Positions 53,227 through 61,643 of a stretch of 64,000 nucleotides of DNA are shown here, one piece after another. The notes below the pieces were generated by a model. The model was given only the letters and a program-made list of their open reading frames with translations, made no database searches and was not told the DNA's origin. Made by a program: the position numbers and the translations under genes. This DNA is from Bacteroidota bacterium (GTDB lineage: Bacteria > Bacteroidota > Bacteroidia > Bacteroidales > PUMT01), in NCBI GenBank assembly GCA_003554865.1, contig PWHJ01000025.1, forward strand, positions 1 through 64,000, read 5' to 3'. The first letter of the stretch is position 1; each line of letters opens with the position of its first letter.

Positions 53227-53688
53227 CTATTGTTTTTGATCCTGGTCTCCCAAAATTTTTTCAGCCAGACTGGCAAAATCATCGGCATCATCCACGACCT
53301 TTTCATAAAACTCCCTGTTCCATATCTCAATTTTACCATCCTGTCCCGCCAGAATGGCCTCTGCTCCAATTTCCGCCTGATCCAAAAGTCTTTTGGGGAT
53401 CAGCAATCTGTTATTGCCATCAAGCATTATTTCAGCCGTTCCTTTATAAAATCCCCTTATAAATCTGCTGTGCTCCTTATTATAAGGATTGATTCTCTCC
53501 CTGATCAGTTCGTTCTGACGCTGCCATTCATCCATCGGATATAATACAAGACACTTCTCAAATATGTCTTTTTTCACAACGAACCTGTCGAGGGCAGCAG
53601 CCGGCATCTGCCTTTTGAAAGCCGAGGGCAGGACTATCCGACCCTTGGCATCAACTTTGCACAAAAAATCACCGATAAAGCCAGCCAT
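53227..53688 (-). CDS. mraZ: Transcriptional regulator MraZ
   Basis: 153 aa; duplicated SpoVT/AbrB-like DAKGRIVLPSAFKRQ and DGNNRLLIPKRLLDQA motifs; first gene of dcw cluster. Confidence 0.95.
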   Translation of the reverse strand: MAGFIGDFLCKVDAKGRIVLPSAFKRQMPAAALDRFVVKKDIFEKCLVLYPMDEWQRQNELIRERINPYNKEHSRFIRGFYKGTAEIMLDGNNRLLIPKRLLDQAEIGAEAILAGQDGKIEIWNREFYEKVVDDADDFASLAEKILGDQDQKQ

Positions 53689-53725
53689 AACACAACAATT
53701 TTACAAAGTAAAAATATATAAAAAT

Positions 53726-53768
53726 TTTCCACTTTCAACCACTTTATCCCATTTTTTTCCACTTTGTT
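53726..53768 (-). promoter_or_regulatory. Four 10-bp-phased MraZ-box-like repeats (AAAGTGG/AAAATGG) upstream of mraZ
   Basis: Minus strand AAAGTGG-AAA-AAAATGG-GAT-AAAGTGG-TTG-AAAGTGG; plus-strand units start at 53729, 53739, 53749, 53759. Confidence 0.85.
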
Positions 53769-53901
53769 AATAACTTTTTTGAAAAATCATTTTTATCTTT
53801 TACTATCTTCCCTGTCTGTCAAAATATTTAACAATTTTAAGCGGATTGATTTTTACCCCATTGTTTGAACCCAGGTCCAGTTTTTGGGATATAAAGGCAA
53901 T

Positions 53902-53909
53902 TATTTTTG
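53902..53909 (+). promoter_or_regulatory. Bacteroidetes -7 box TATTTTTG upstream of acyltransferase
   Basis: TAnnTTTG match about 41 nt before the ATG at 53950. Confidence 0.4.
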
Positions 53910-53949
53910 TAATTTTAAAGTTTTATTTTTTAAAAATGTTTTGTGTTAA

Positions 53950-54804
53950 ATGGAAGAGCAAACAGTGAAACAAAAAGTTGAGCTGGTGGATGTCGACCGT
54001 ATATTCAGGGAGAAGAACCCCCGGCTTTATAAATTGCTCCCAGGGTTCATAACCGGTTTTATTAAACGGATCATTCACCAGGATGAAGTAAACGAAGCAC
54101 TGACAAGGTACCATGACCGGTACGGGGTCAGCTTTGTTAACAGCATTCTTGACTATATGGATATTCAATATTCGGTAACCGGGGAGGAAAACATTCCCGG
54201 AGAGGGGAGGTTTATCTTTGTTTCAAATCATCCTCTCGGGGCACTGGACGGGATGATATTCATTGAAATTATAGGGAAGCATTTCAAAGAAGTCAGGTTT
54301 ATTGTTAACGACATTCTTTTGAACCTTAAGAATCTCGAATCGATCTTTGTGCCTGTAAACAAACATGGCAAGCAATCGTCAGAATATGCAAAAAGGATCG
54401 AGGATGTTTACAGATCGGATGCTCAGGTGCTGTACTTTCCCGCAGGAATGTGTTCAAGAAAAGTAGGAGGCAAAATAGTTGATCTTGAGTGGAAAAAAAG
54501 TTTTATTAAAAAAGCTGTTGATCATAAACGTGATATTATTCCCATGCATTTCAGCGGCCAAAATTCTAAATTTTTCTACCGTCTGGCAAATTTAAGAAAA
54601 ACGCTGGGTATTAGCGCAAACATTGAATTATTCTTTTTTCCCGATGAAATGTTTAAGCAAAAACGAAAAAAGATTGATGTAAAAATAGGGAAGCCTATAC
54701 CCCATACATTACTGGACAACTCAAGGAGTCGCTCCGAATGGGCCAAATGGGCCAGTTATGTTAAAAAAGTTGTTTATGATATGGGGGGCGTTGATCTTGC
54801 ATAA
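53950..54804 (+). CDS. PlsC-like lysophospholipid acyltransferase (candidate GlsA/OlsA O-acyltransferase)
   Basis: 284 aa; NHPLGALDG (HX4D) and VPVNKHGKQSSEY, FPAGMCSRK motifs; adjacent to a GlsB/OlsB-like gene. Confidence 0.82.
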   Translation: MEEQTVKQKVELVDVDRIFREKNPRLYKLLPGFITGFIKRIIHQDEVNEALTRYHDRYGVSFVNSILDYMDIQYSVTGEENIPGEGRFIFVSNHPLGALDGMIFIEIIGKHFKEVRFIVNDILLNLKNLESIFVPVNKHGKQSSEYAKRIEDVYRSDAQVLYFPAGMCSRKVGGKIVDLEWKKSFIKKAVDHKRDIIPMHFSGQNSKFFYRLANLRKTLGISANIELFFFPDEMFKQKRKKIDVKIGKPIPHTLLDNSRSRSEWAKWASYVKKVVYDMGGVDLA

Positions 54805-54822
54805 AGTTTTTATTATTTTGGT

Positions 54823-54830
54823 TAAATTTG
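54823..54830 (+). promoter_or_regulatory. Bacteroidetes -7 box TAAATTTG upstream of glsB-like gene
   Basis: TAnnTTTG match 130 nt before the ATG at 54953; no clear -33 at optimal spacing. Confidence 0.4.
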
Positions 54831-54844
54831 AGAGGATTTAATTA

Positions 54845-54897
54845 TGCCGGTCCGGCAACAAAAAGACCGGCTTTTACCGCCGGTCCCGGATCCGGCA
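54845..54897 (+). promoter_or_regulatory. Candidate structured leader RNA element of glsB-like gene
   Basis: Outer helix TGCCGG-TCCGG (54845-54855) / CCGGA-t-CCGGCA (54886-54897), internal loop CAACAAAAA, inner helix GACCGGC (54865-54871) / GCCGGTC (54879-54885), 7-nt loop. Confidence 0.5.
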
Positions 54898-54952
54898 AAA
54901 CGAAACAGGCTTTATTGTGTTTTAAATGCCGGCTAAATAAACCTAATTAAAG

Positions 54953-55900
54953 ATGCAAAGTATCATACCACCAGTTGACAGGAACAATATAAAAGCCGAA
55001 TTAAGTGCGGCTAAATTCATCAGAAAAACAAACAATGCAAATAATGAGCTCTACATTGTAACCTCAGGCGATTCGCCCAATATAATGAAGGAAATAGGTC
55101 GCCTTAGAGAGCTCAGTTTCAGGCATGCCGGCGGAGGAACAGGTAAAGATATTGACATTGACAGTTACGATACACGGGAGGATCCCTATAAGCAACTTAT
55201 TGTATGGGACCCCAAGCACAATGAAATTCTCGGAGGATATCGCTTTTATATTCCGCCTGCCGATAAGCAGATTGATCCTTCAAAACTGGCAACTTCAAAA
55301 CTGTTCGATTTTTCAGAGACATTTAAAAAGGATTATCTCCCTTACATGATTGAACTGGGACGCTCATTTGTACAGCCGGCCTATCAGAGTACTTCAAGGG
55401 CAAGAAAAGGGCTTTTTGCCCTTGACAACCTGTGGGACGGTCTGGGTGCCATCGTTGTAGACAATCCTGAAATGAGGTACTTTTTCGGCAAAGTGACCAT
55501 GTATCAAAAATTTAACAACCAGGCTCGAAACCTGATACTATATTTTCTCAACAAATATTTTGCAGACAACGAAAAGCTGGTTACCCCGAAAAACCCGCTG
55601 GATCTTGACATTGATGACGAATCAATGAAATCGGTCTTTACGGGCAAGAATTACAGGGAAGACTATAAAATTCTTTCTCACAAAGTAAGAAGTTACGGGG
55701 AGGTTATTCCGCCACTTATAAATGCCTATATGAACCTTTCGCCTTCAATGAAGGTGTTCGGGACCGTTATTAACAAAGATTTCGGGAATGTTGAAGAAAC
55801 AGGCATTATGATCACAATTAGTGATCTTTACAAAAAGAAGGTGGAAAGACATGTTTCAACATACCAGAGGGTAAAATACTATATCCACACCAACCTTTAA
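54953..55900 (+). CDS. GNAT-type N-acyltransferase (candidate GlsB/OlsB-like)
   Basis: 315 aa; RLRELSFRHAGGGTGKDIDIDSYD, YKQLIVWDPKHNEILGGYRFY, ELGRSFVQPAYQ; hemolysin/ornithine-acyl transferase-like. Confidence 0.82.
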   Translation: MQSIIPPVDRNNIKAELSAAKFIRKTNNANNELYIVTSGDSPNIMKEIGRLRELSFRHAGGGTGKDIDIDSYDTREDPYKQLIVWDPKHNEILGGYRFYIPPADKQIDPSKLATSKLFDFSETFKKDYLPYMIELGRSFVQPAYQSTSRARKGLFALDNLWDGLGAIVVDNPEMRYFFGKVTMYQKFNNQARNLILYFLNKYFADNEKLVTPKNPLDLDIDDESMKSVFTGKNYREDYKILSHKVRSYGEVIPPLINAYMNLSPSMKVFGTVINKDFGNVEETGIMITISDLYKKKVERHVSTYQRVKYYIHTNL

Positions 55901-55905
55901 ACGGC

Positions 55906-57807
55906 TCAATAAGCCCGGGTTTCTTTTGATTCAATGAAATTTATAAAAGATGAGTTAACTACCTTGTTGCCTCCAGGTGTGGGATAATCGCCGGTAAAAT
56001 ACCAGTCGCCACGGTCATTGGGACATGCTGTATGAAGATTTTCGATCGACTGGAAAACCACATCCACTCTAATTTTTAAGTCGACAGGCTTCAGCAATTC
56101 TGCTATTTTAAGGGAAATCTGACCGGTAGTGAAAGGTCTGTAGATCTCCTTTACATAGTTTACAATTTTATCTGCAGGCAAACCTTCCTGCTGCTTTGAC
56201 TTTTTATATATTTCATTTATAGTATTCTCCCTTCCCGTTTCCTTCAGCAATTCAATAGCCGCTCTGAATGCGACAAAATCACTCAGTTTTGTCATATCAA
56301 TGCCATAACAATCGGGGTACCTGATCTGAGGTGAAGATGATACCACAATGATCCGTTTCGGACCAAGGCGGCCCAGTATCTTCAATACACTTTTTTTGAG
56401 TGTGGTGCCTCTCACTATTGAATCGTCAATTATTACAAGGTTATCTTTTCCTGGTTTTATGGTGCCGTATGTTATATCGTACACATGTTCGACAAGATCC
56501 TCACGCCCCTTCTGCTGTGTTATGAATGTGCGAAGCTTTACATCCTTGACAGCTATATTCTCAACCCTCGGCCGGCGACCAATTATTTTTTTTATTTCCT
56601 TCTCTGAAAGATCGCGGCCCCCTTCAATTATATCCCTGGCCTTCTGTCTCATCATATGTTCTTCAACACCTTTAACAAGTCCCAGAAAAGCAGATTCGGC
56701 CGTATTGGGAACATATGAAAAAACGGTATTGTCCAGCTCTTTTCCAACAATATCCATAACTGCAGGGGTAAGAAGTTCGCCCAGTTTTTTTCTTTCACTG
56801 TAAATATCCCTGTCACTTCCCCTTGAAAAATAAATTCTCTCAAATGAACATGACTTACGGGGAGCAGGTGACCTGACAAGCTCCTCTCCCACATTCCCGT
56901 CTTTTGATATAATAAGTGCATGACCGGGTTTAAGCTCATTAACCTTATCAGATGCAACATTCATAACTGTCTGTATAACGGGTCTTTCAGAAGCGGCAAC
57001 TACCATCTCCTCGTCATAATAATAAAATGCCGGCCTTATTCCCCAGGGATCCCTGTTTACAAACATATCTCCGTGACCCAGTATGCCGGTTATAACATAC
57101 CCCCCGTCCCAGTCACCGCTGGAATCCATAAGGATCTTCTTCAAATCCAGGCTTTTTTCAATCAACCCTGAGATCTCTCTTGTTGGCACACCCTCTTTTT
57201 TATACCTACGATAAAGAATCTGGTTTTCCTCATCAATAAAATAACCCATTTTTTCAAGCACCGTAACCGTATCGGTATATTCTTTGGGATGCTGTCCCAG
57301 TTCAATAAGACGGGAAAAAAGCTCTTCCACATTGGTGAGATTAAAGTTCCCCGCCAAAACAAGATTCCTTGACTTCCAGTTATTTTCGCGCATTACAGGG
57401 TGCACATACTCTATACTGTTTTTACCGAAAGTCTCATATCTGAGGTGCCCCATGTAAATATTGCCGGCAAAGGGGATATTGCTCAGGGCATAGGAAGCGT
57501 CATCTATTAATCCCGGATGTTTCTCCTTTACTTTTTGAAAATGGGAATGGATATTTTGAAAAACATCATTTATAGAAGTTGAGGTATTTGAACGCTGGCG
57601 AAATATATAAGGCTTGCCGGGCTCGCGGTTTAATTTCAGGCTAACTACCCCGGCTCCGTCCTGGCCCCGGTTTCGCTGTTTTTCCATCAAAAGATACAGC
57701 TTGTTTAGTCCATACATCCAGGTACCGTATTTCAGCTGATAATATTCCAGAGGCTTTAAAAGACGTATTACTGCTATTCCGCAGTCATGGGTTAAAAGAT
57801 CAGACAT
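55906..57807 (-). CDS. Amidophosphoribosyltransferase-like protein (PurF family, long form)
   Basis: 633 aa; Ntn Cys at position 9 (MSDLLTHD|CGIAVIR), RGQDGAGVV, PRPP-binding NLVIIDDSIVRGTT. Confidence 0.85.
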   Translation of the reverse strand: MSDLLTHDCGIAVIRLLKPLEYYQLKYGTWMYGLNKLYLLMEKQRNRGQDGAGVVSLKLNREPGKPYIFRQRSNTSTSINDVFQNIHSHFQKVKEKHPGLIDDASYALSNIPFAGNIYMGHLRYETFGKNSIEYVHPVMRENNWKSRNLVLAGNFNLTNVEELFSRLIELGQHPKEYTDTVTVLEKMGYFIDEENQILYRRYKKEGVPTREISGLIEKSLDLKKILMDSSGDWDGGYVITGILGHGDMFVNRDPWGIRPAFYYYDEEMVVAASERPVIQTVMNVASDKVNELKPGHALIISKDGNVGEELVRSPAPRKSCSFERIYFSRGSDRDIYSERKKLGELLTPAVMDIVGKELDNTVFSYVPNTAESAFLGLVKGVEEHMMRQKARDIIEGGRDLSEKEIKKIIGRRPRVENIAVKDVKLRTFITQQKGREDLVEHVYDITYGTIKPGKDNLVIIDDSIVRGTTLKKSVLKILGRLGPKRIIVVSSSPQIRYPDCYGIDMTKLSDFVAFRAAIELLKETGRENTINEIYKKSKQQEGLPADKIVNYVKEIYRPFTTGQISLKIAELLKPVDLKIRVDVVFQSIENLHTACPNDRGDWYFTGDYPTPGGNKVVNSSFINFIESKETRAY

Positions 57808-57886
57808 TGGTAATATTGGTAAAAGTTATATGGCTTTTGCATACACATGATATGGTGAATTCCTGAAGCTACCGGTAGCCGGTTTT

Positions 57887-58336
57887 TTAATCATTGTTCT
57901 CCTCAAGAGGGGGAGGATCAATATATGTACTTACTATAAAAGCACGCGGATAATCTTTATCAATTTCCGAGAGTACCTTAAGAGCCTGGCTTTTTGTTCT
58001 GAAATCACCCACATAAACCTTAAAGTTGGGCTCGTCATAAACCAGATGAGCTTCAATGTCGGGATACTTCTCATAAAATTCCGCTCTTGCATTAGTGGCA
58101 TTATTACGTGCTTCATGTCCCGACTCTGAAAAAATCCTGATCCTGTAGCCGGGTATACCCTCCTTCTCGCTGTTAATGAAAGCATGTCTTTTGAGCAGCT
58201 CTTCCAGACGTGAGTCCTGCATCACATTAACCTCCCCCTTGCCGCTCCTTTCCTGTGCAAAAACCTCCCCGTCGGATAGGCAGTAAATTCCAGCGAAACA
58301 CAAAATTGATAACAAAACAATATTAATTCTTGTCAT
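57887..58336 (-). CDS. Exported SPOR-domain protein
   Basis: 149 aa; signal peptide, GYRIRIFSESGHEARNNATNARAEFYEKYPDIEAHLVYDEPNFKVYVGDFRTKSQALKVLSEI. Confidence 0.85.
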   Translation of the reverse strand: MTRINIVLLSILCFAGIYCLSDGEVFAQERSGKGEVNVMQDSRLEELLKRHAFINSEKEGIPGYRIRIFSESGHEARNNATNARAEFYEKYPDIEAHLVYDEPNFKVYVGDFRTKSQALKVLSEIDKDYPRAFIVSTYIDPPPLEENND

Positions 58337-58552
58337 AAGCTTTCAAATGCCGTTAAAAAAAAGCGCTCCTGCAAACTTCATTCCCTCCCCGTTTAAAAAT
58401 ACGGGGTAAAATTATAAAAAATTACTTTAACCTGAAATCTCACTCTAAAAACGCAAACATTTGCAAATTAGTTTGATTAATTTCATTAAACACTCTCTAC
58501 TGCCAACCCCGGGCAAACAGCTTTATTTTGCAAACGAATTGACAATGGGGGG

Positions 58553-59014
58553 TTAAAAGTCAAGAGGAACAGTTTCTTTGACCTCAAGGGTGCGGGGTAC
58601 AAGAAAAGCCCTGAATTTTATTTTTCCCTCAACGGTAACAGTAGCACTCCTCTCAAACAAAAACCTCATTATTGCAACTCTCCCGCCTGAAAAATCTTCA
58701 ATATCAATATTAACGTTTAAAGGATAAACGGCGGATGAACGTCCCTGAATTACAACATCTCCCATTTCGGTTATTTTGCCGAGCTGCCTGTTGTTGAGAA
58801 AAACATCAATATCCGCATCAACAAGACGCACCCGGAAAGCATTGGGATTATCGACAGGAACATGCAGCTCCAGTTCAATGCCTTTTTCACCGAATCCTAT
58901 GAACTCAAAATGCTCAATCTCGCCGACTTCGATCTCTTCAATTTTTGTGCAACCGGCCGATAAAAGGATCAGGAACCCCAAAAAAGCAAAAAAGTAAATC
59001 CGGTAAAGGGTCAT
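58553..59014 (-). CDS. LEA14-like lipoprotein
   Basis: 153 aa; lipobox LLSAGC, IELELHVPVDNPNAFRVRLVDADIDVFLNNRQLGK typical of LEA type 2 domains. Confidence 0.75.
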   Translation of the reverse strand: MTLYRIYFFAFLGFLILLSAGCTKIEEIEVGEIEHFEFIGFGEKGIELELHVPVDNPNAFRVRLVDADIDVFLNNRQLGKITEMGDVVIQGRSSAVYPLNVNIDIEDFSGGRVAIMRFLFERSATVTVEGKIKFRAFLVPRTLEVKETVPLDF

Positions 59015-59231
59015 TGATAAAATTTTAATTTGAAAGGGGAAAAATAATAAAAAAAATTGAATTGCATCCGGTCAAGGGAACAGCTGAAGAAAAATTCGGA
59101 ATCTGCACAATTATCTCAACAATACTTCCCTGCACAATTTTACCGGGAATTGCATGAATAGCAATATTGATGATCTGGATGTGGCCGGGATTCGAGTTGG
59201 GACCTGGCGCACCCTTTACCTGAATTAATGA

Positions 59232-59978
59232 TCAGCTTTCCAGGGCCTCAATTACCTCGTCGGTAATTTCAAGGTTGTGGTATACATTCTGTACATCGTC
59301 GTCTTCCTCAAGCTCTTCAATTACCTTGAGCACCTTGAGGGCATCGTCGCGCTCCAGCTGTTTGTATTCAAACGGTATTCTCCTGAGTTCGGAGTTTTCC
59401 GGCTCGATACCCATTTCTTCAAGTTTTTTTCTCACCTTTCCGAATGATTCAAGTGAAGTGGTTATAGAAAGGGAGTTGTCAAAATATTCGATATCTTCGG
59501 CACCTGCGTCAATAACTTCAAGCTCAAGCATTTCCCTGTCACCAACAGCTTCTTTATCAATGGTAATAGAGCCTTTTCTCTCAAAAAGGAAGCTGACAGA
59601 ACCGCTGGTAGCCAGGTTGCCTCCCTTTTTATTGAAAATGGCTCGTATATTACCTACAGTTCTTTGATTATTATCTGTTAATGACTCGATAAAAACGGCT
59701 ATTCCATGGGGAGCATAACCTTCGTAAGTTATCTCCTGGAGATTTGATGAATCTTTGTCGGCTTTACTGATGGCCCGTTCAATATTGTCTTTGGGCATAT
59801 TGGCCCCTTTTGCATTGGCAATGGCCATGCGAAGACGCGAATTTTTCGCCGGATCGGCTCCTCCTTCCTTTATGGCTATTTCTATCTCTTTGACAAGCCT
59901 TGAGAAGAGCTTTGAACGCCTTGCATCCTGCGCCCATTTTTTCCTTTTAATTGAAGACCATTTATTGTGTCCAGCCAT
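59232..59978 (-). CDS. YebC/PmpR family protein
   Basis: 248 aa; MAGHNKWSSIKRKKWAQDARRSKLFSRLVKEI, NARLRMAIANAKGANMPKDNIERAI-like N-terminus. Confidence 0.96.
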   Translation of the reverse strand: MAGHNKWSSIKRKKWAQDARRSKLFSRLVKEIEIAIKEGGADPAKNSRLRMAIANAKGANMPKDNIERAISKADKDSSNLQEITYEGYAPHGIAVFIESLTDNNQRTVGNIRAIFNKKGGNLATSGSVSFLFERKGSITIDKEAVGDREMLELEVIDAGAEDIEYFDNSLSITTSLESFGKVRKKLEEMGIEPENSELRRIPFEYKQLERDDALKVLKVIEELEEDDDVQNVYHNLEITDEVIEALES

Positions 59979-60138
59979 ATTCTATTGCCTGAAAGTTTAA
60001 CATTAATTTTTGCCAAAAATACAAGTCTGTAAAATTGCACTTTTTTTACAAACTATTATACCCCCGTCTTTATTTTAAAGACTTATTCTGCAATCTTAAA
60101 GAAAAGCTGCCGTTATTTAATATCCGGAATGCAATATG

Positions 60139-60146
60139 TATCTTTG
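60139..60146 (+). promoter_or_regulatory. Bacteroidetes -7 box TATCTTTG upstream of miaB
   Basis: TAnnTTTG match with TTTA 19 nt upstream (60116-60119). Confidence 0.5.
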
Positions 60147-60166
60147 CATAAATCTCTCAATAAAAG

Positions 60167-61573
60167 ATGCTAAAAGAAAAACCCGTAAATAAAACAAACC
60201 CGGCCGCTCATGTAACTCCTGCCGAATATGGGAGGGTGTATATAGAAACTTTCGGTTGTCAGATGAATGTAAGTGACAGCCAGGTGGCAGTTTCGGTATT
60301 GAAGAAGAAGGGGCTGGAGGTTACAGACAACATTGGCGAAGCTGATGTTATCCTTGTAAACACCTGCTCAATAAGAGAAAATGCTGAAAAGAGGGTTTGG
60401 GGGCGTCTGCAGGTTTTTGCAGGGGAAAAAAAGAGGCGGCCCGGGGTAATAGTGGGGGTAATAGGATGCATGGCTGAACGACTTAAGAGTCAACTCCTTG
60501 ATAATAGCGCAACTGTTGATATAGTGGCAGGTCCGGATGCATACCGCAAGCTGCCCGAACTGATCGAAGAGGCCTCTTCCGGCCAGCAGGCAATAAATGT
60601 ATTGCTCAGCCGTGAAGAAACATATGCTGATATAGAGCCTGTCCGTTCAGGGAAAAACAATGTTACCGCATTTGTCTCTATTATGCGGGGATGCAACAAT
60701 TTCTGCTCGTACTGTGTTGTCCCCTTCACAAGGGGCAGGGAAAGAAGCCGTGCCCCCTCCACAATTCTCGGGGAAGTGAGGACTCTGATAGAAAATGGAT
60801 ACAAAGAGGTGACCCTTTTGGGGCAAAATGTCAACTCGTACAGGTGGACTGACTCTCAGGGAGATGAAGTTATGGATTTTCCCGAACTGATCGAAAAAGT
60901 GGCCCTCCTGTCTCCCGATCTCAGAGTACGTTTTTCCACATCACATCCGAAAGATATAAGCGACAAGCTGCTTTACACCATAGCAGCACACAAAAATATA
61001 TGCAAACACATTCACCTGCCGGTGCAATCGGGCAGCAGTCGTATACTGAAACTGATGAACAGGGCTTACACCCGTGAAAGTTATATGGAAAGGATCAATG
61101 CTGTAAAAACTATAATTCCCGGTTGTACAGTTACAACTGATATTATAGCAGGCTTTTGCTCGGAAACTGAGAAGGATCATCAGCAAACCATTTCACTTAT
61201 TAAAGAGGCAGGTTTTGATTTTGCATTTATGTTTAAATACTCGGAACGCCCCGGAACACCTGCCGGAGATAAACTGACCGACGATGTGGCGGAAGAGGTA
61301 AAAACAAGAAGGCTCAACGAGATTATAGAACTGCAAAACAGCTTGTCAGCAGAAAGTAAAAAAAATGATCTGGGAAAAGTTTATAAAGTGCTGGCCGAAA
61401 GTTTTTCCAAAAAATCAGAAAATGAGCTTTTCGGACGCACCTCACATAACAAGTCAGCAGTATTTCCCAAACAGAATTACCAACCGGGTGATTATGTAAA
61501 TGTGAAAATTACAGGTCACACCTCGGCAACACTGATAGGCTGTCCGGAAAAAACCTTGTCACCGGTGCTCTAG
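60167..61573 (+). CDS. miaB: tRNA-2-methylthio-N6-dimethylallyladenosine synthase MiaB
   Basis: 468 aa; ETFGCQMNVSDSQ, radical-SAM GCNNFCSYCVVPFTRGRERSR, HIHLPVQSGS, TRAM C-terminus. Confidence 0.97.
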   Translation: MLKEKPVNKTNPAAHVTPAEYGRVYIETFGCQMNVSDSQVAVSVLKKKGLEVTDNIGEADVILVNTCSIRENAEKRVWGRLQVFAGEKKRRPGVIVGVIGCMAERLKSQLLDNSATVDIVAGPDAYRKLPELIEEASSGQQAINVLLSREETYADIEPVRSGKNNVTAFVSIMRGCNNFCSYCVVPFTRGRERSRAPSTILGEVRTLIENGYKEVTLLGQNVNSYRWTDSQGDEVMDFPELIEKVALLSPDLRVRFSTSHPKDISDKLLYTIAAHKNICKHIHLPVQSGSSRILKLMNRAYTRESYMERINAVKTIIPGCTVTTDIIAGFCSETEKDHQQTISLIKEAGFDFAFMFKYSERPGTPAGDKLTDDVAEEVKTRRLNEIIELQNSLSAESKKNDLGKVYKVLAESFSKKSENELFGRTSHNKSAVFPKQNYQPGDYVNVKITGHTSATLIGCPEKTLSPVL

Positions 61574-61643
61574 ACAGCAGAGCTTTAGGATAATTAATTG
61601 CTCAGCTGGCGGCCGGCAGGTAATCATTGGCAGGTCTGCACGG

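Noticed and set aside
57868-57879. GCTACCGGTAGC palindrome followed by a T run on the plus strand
   Set aside because: Looks like a plus-strand terminator but no plus-strand gene ends there; flanking genes are both on the minus strand, so function is unclear
59152-59229. Short frame MNSNIDDLDVAGIRVGTWRTLYLN just before the yebC stop
   Set aside because: Too short, no recognisable similarity or clear start context; could be a gene relic but cannot be supported
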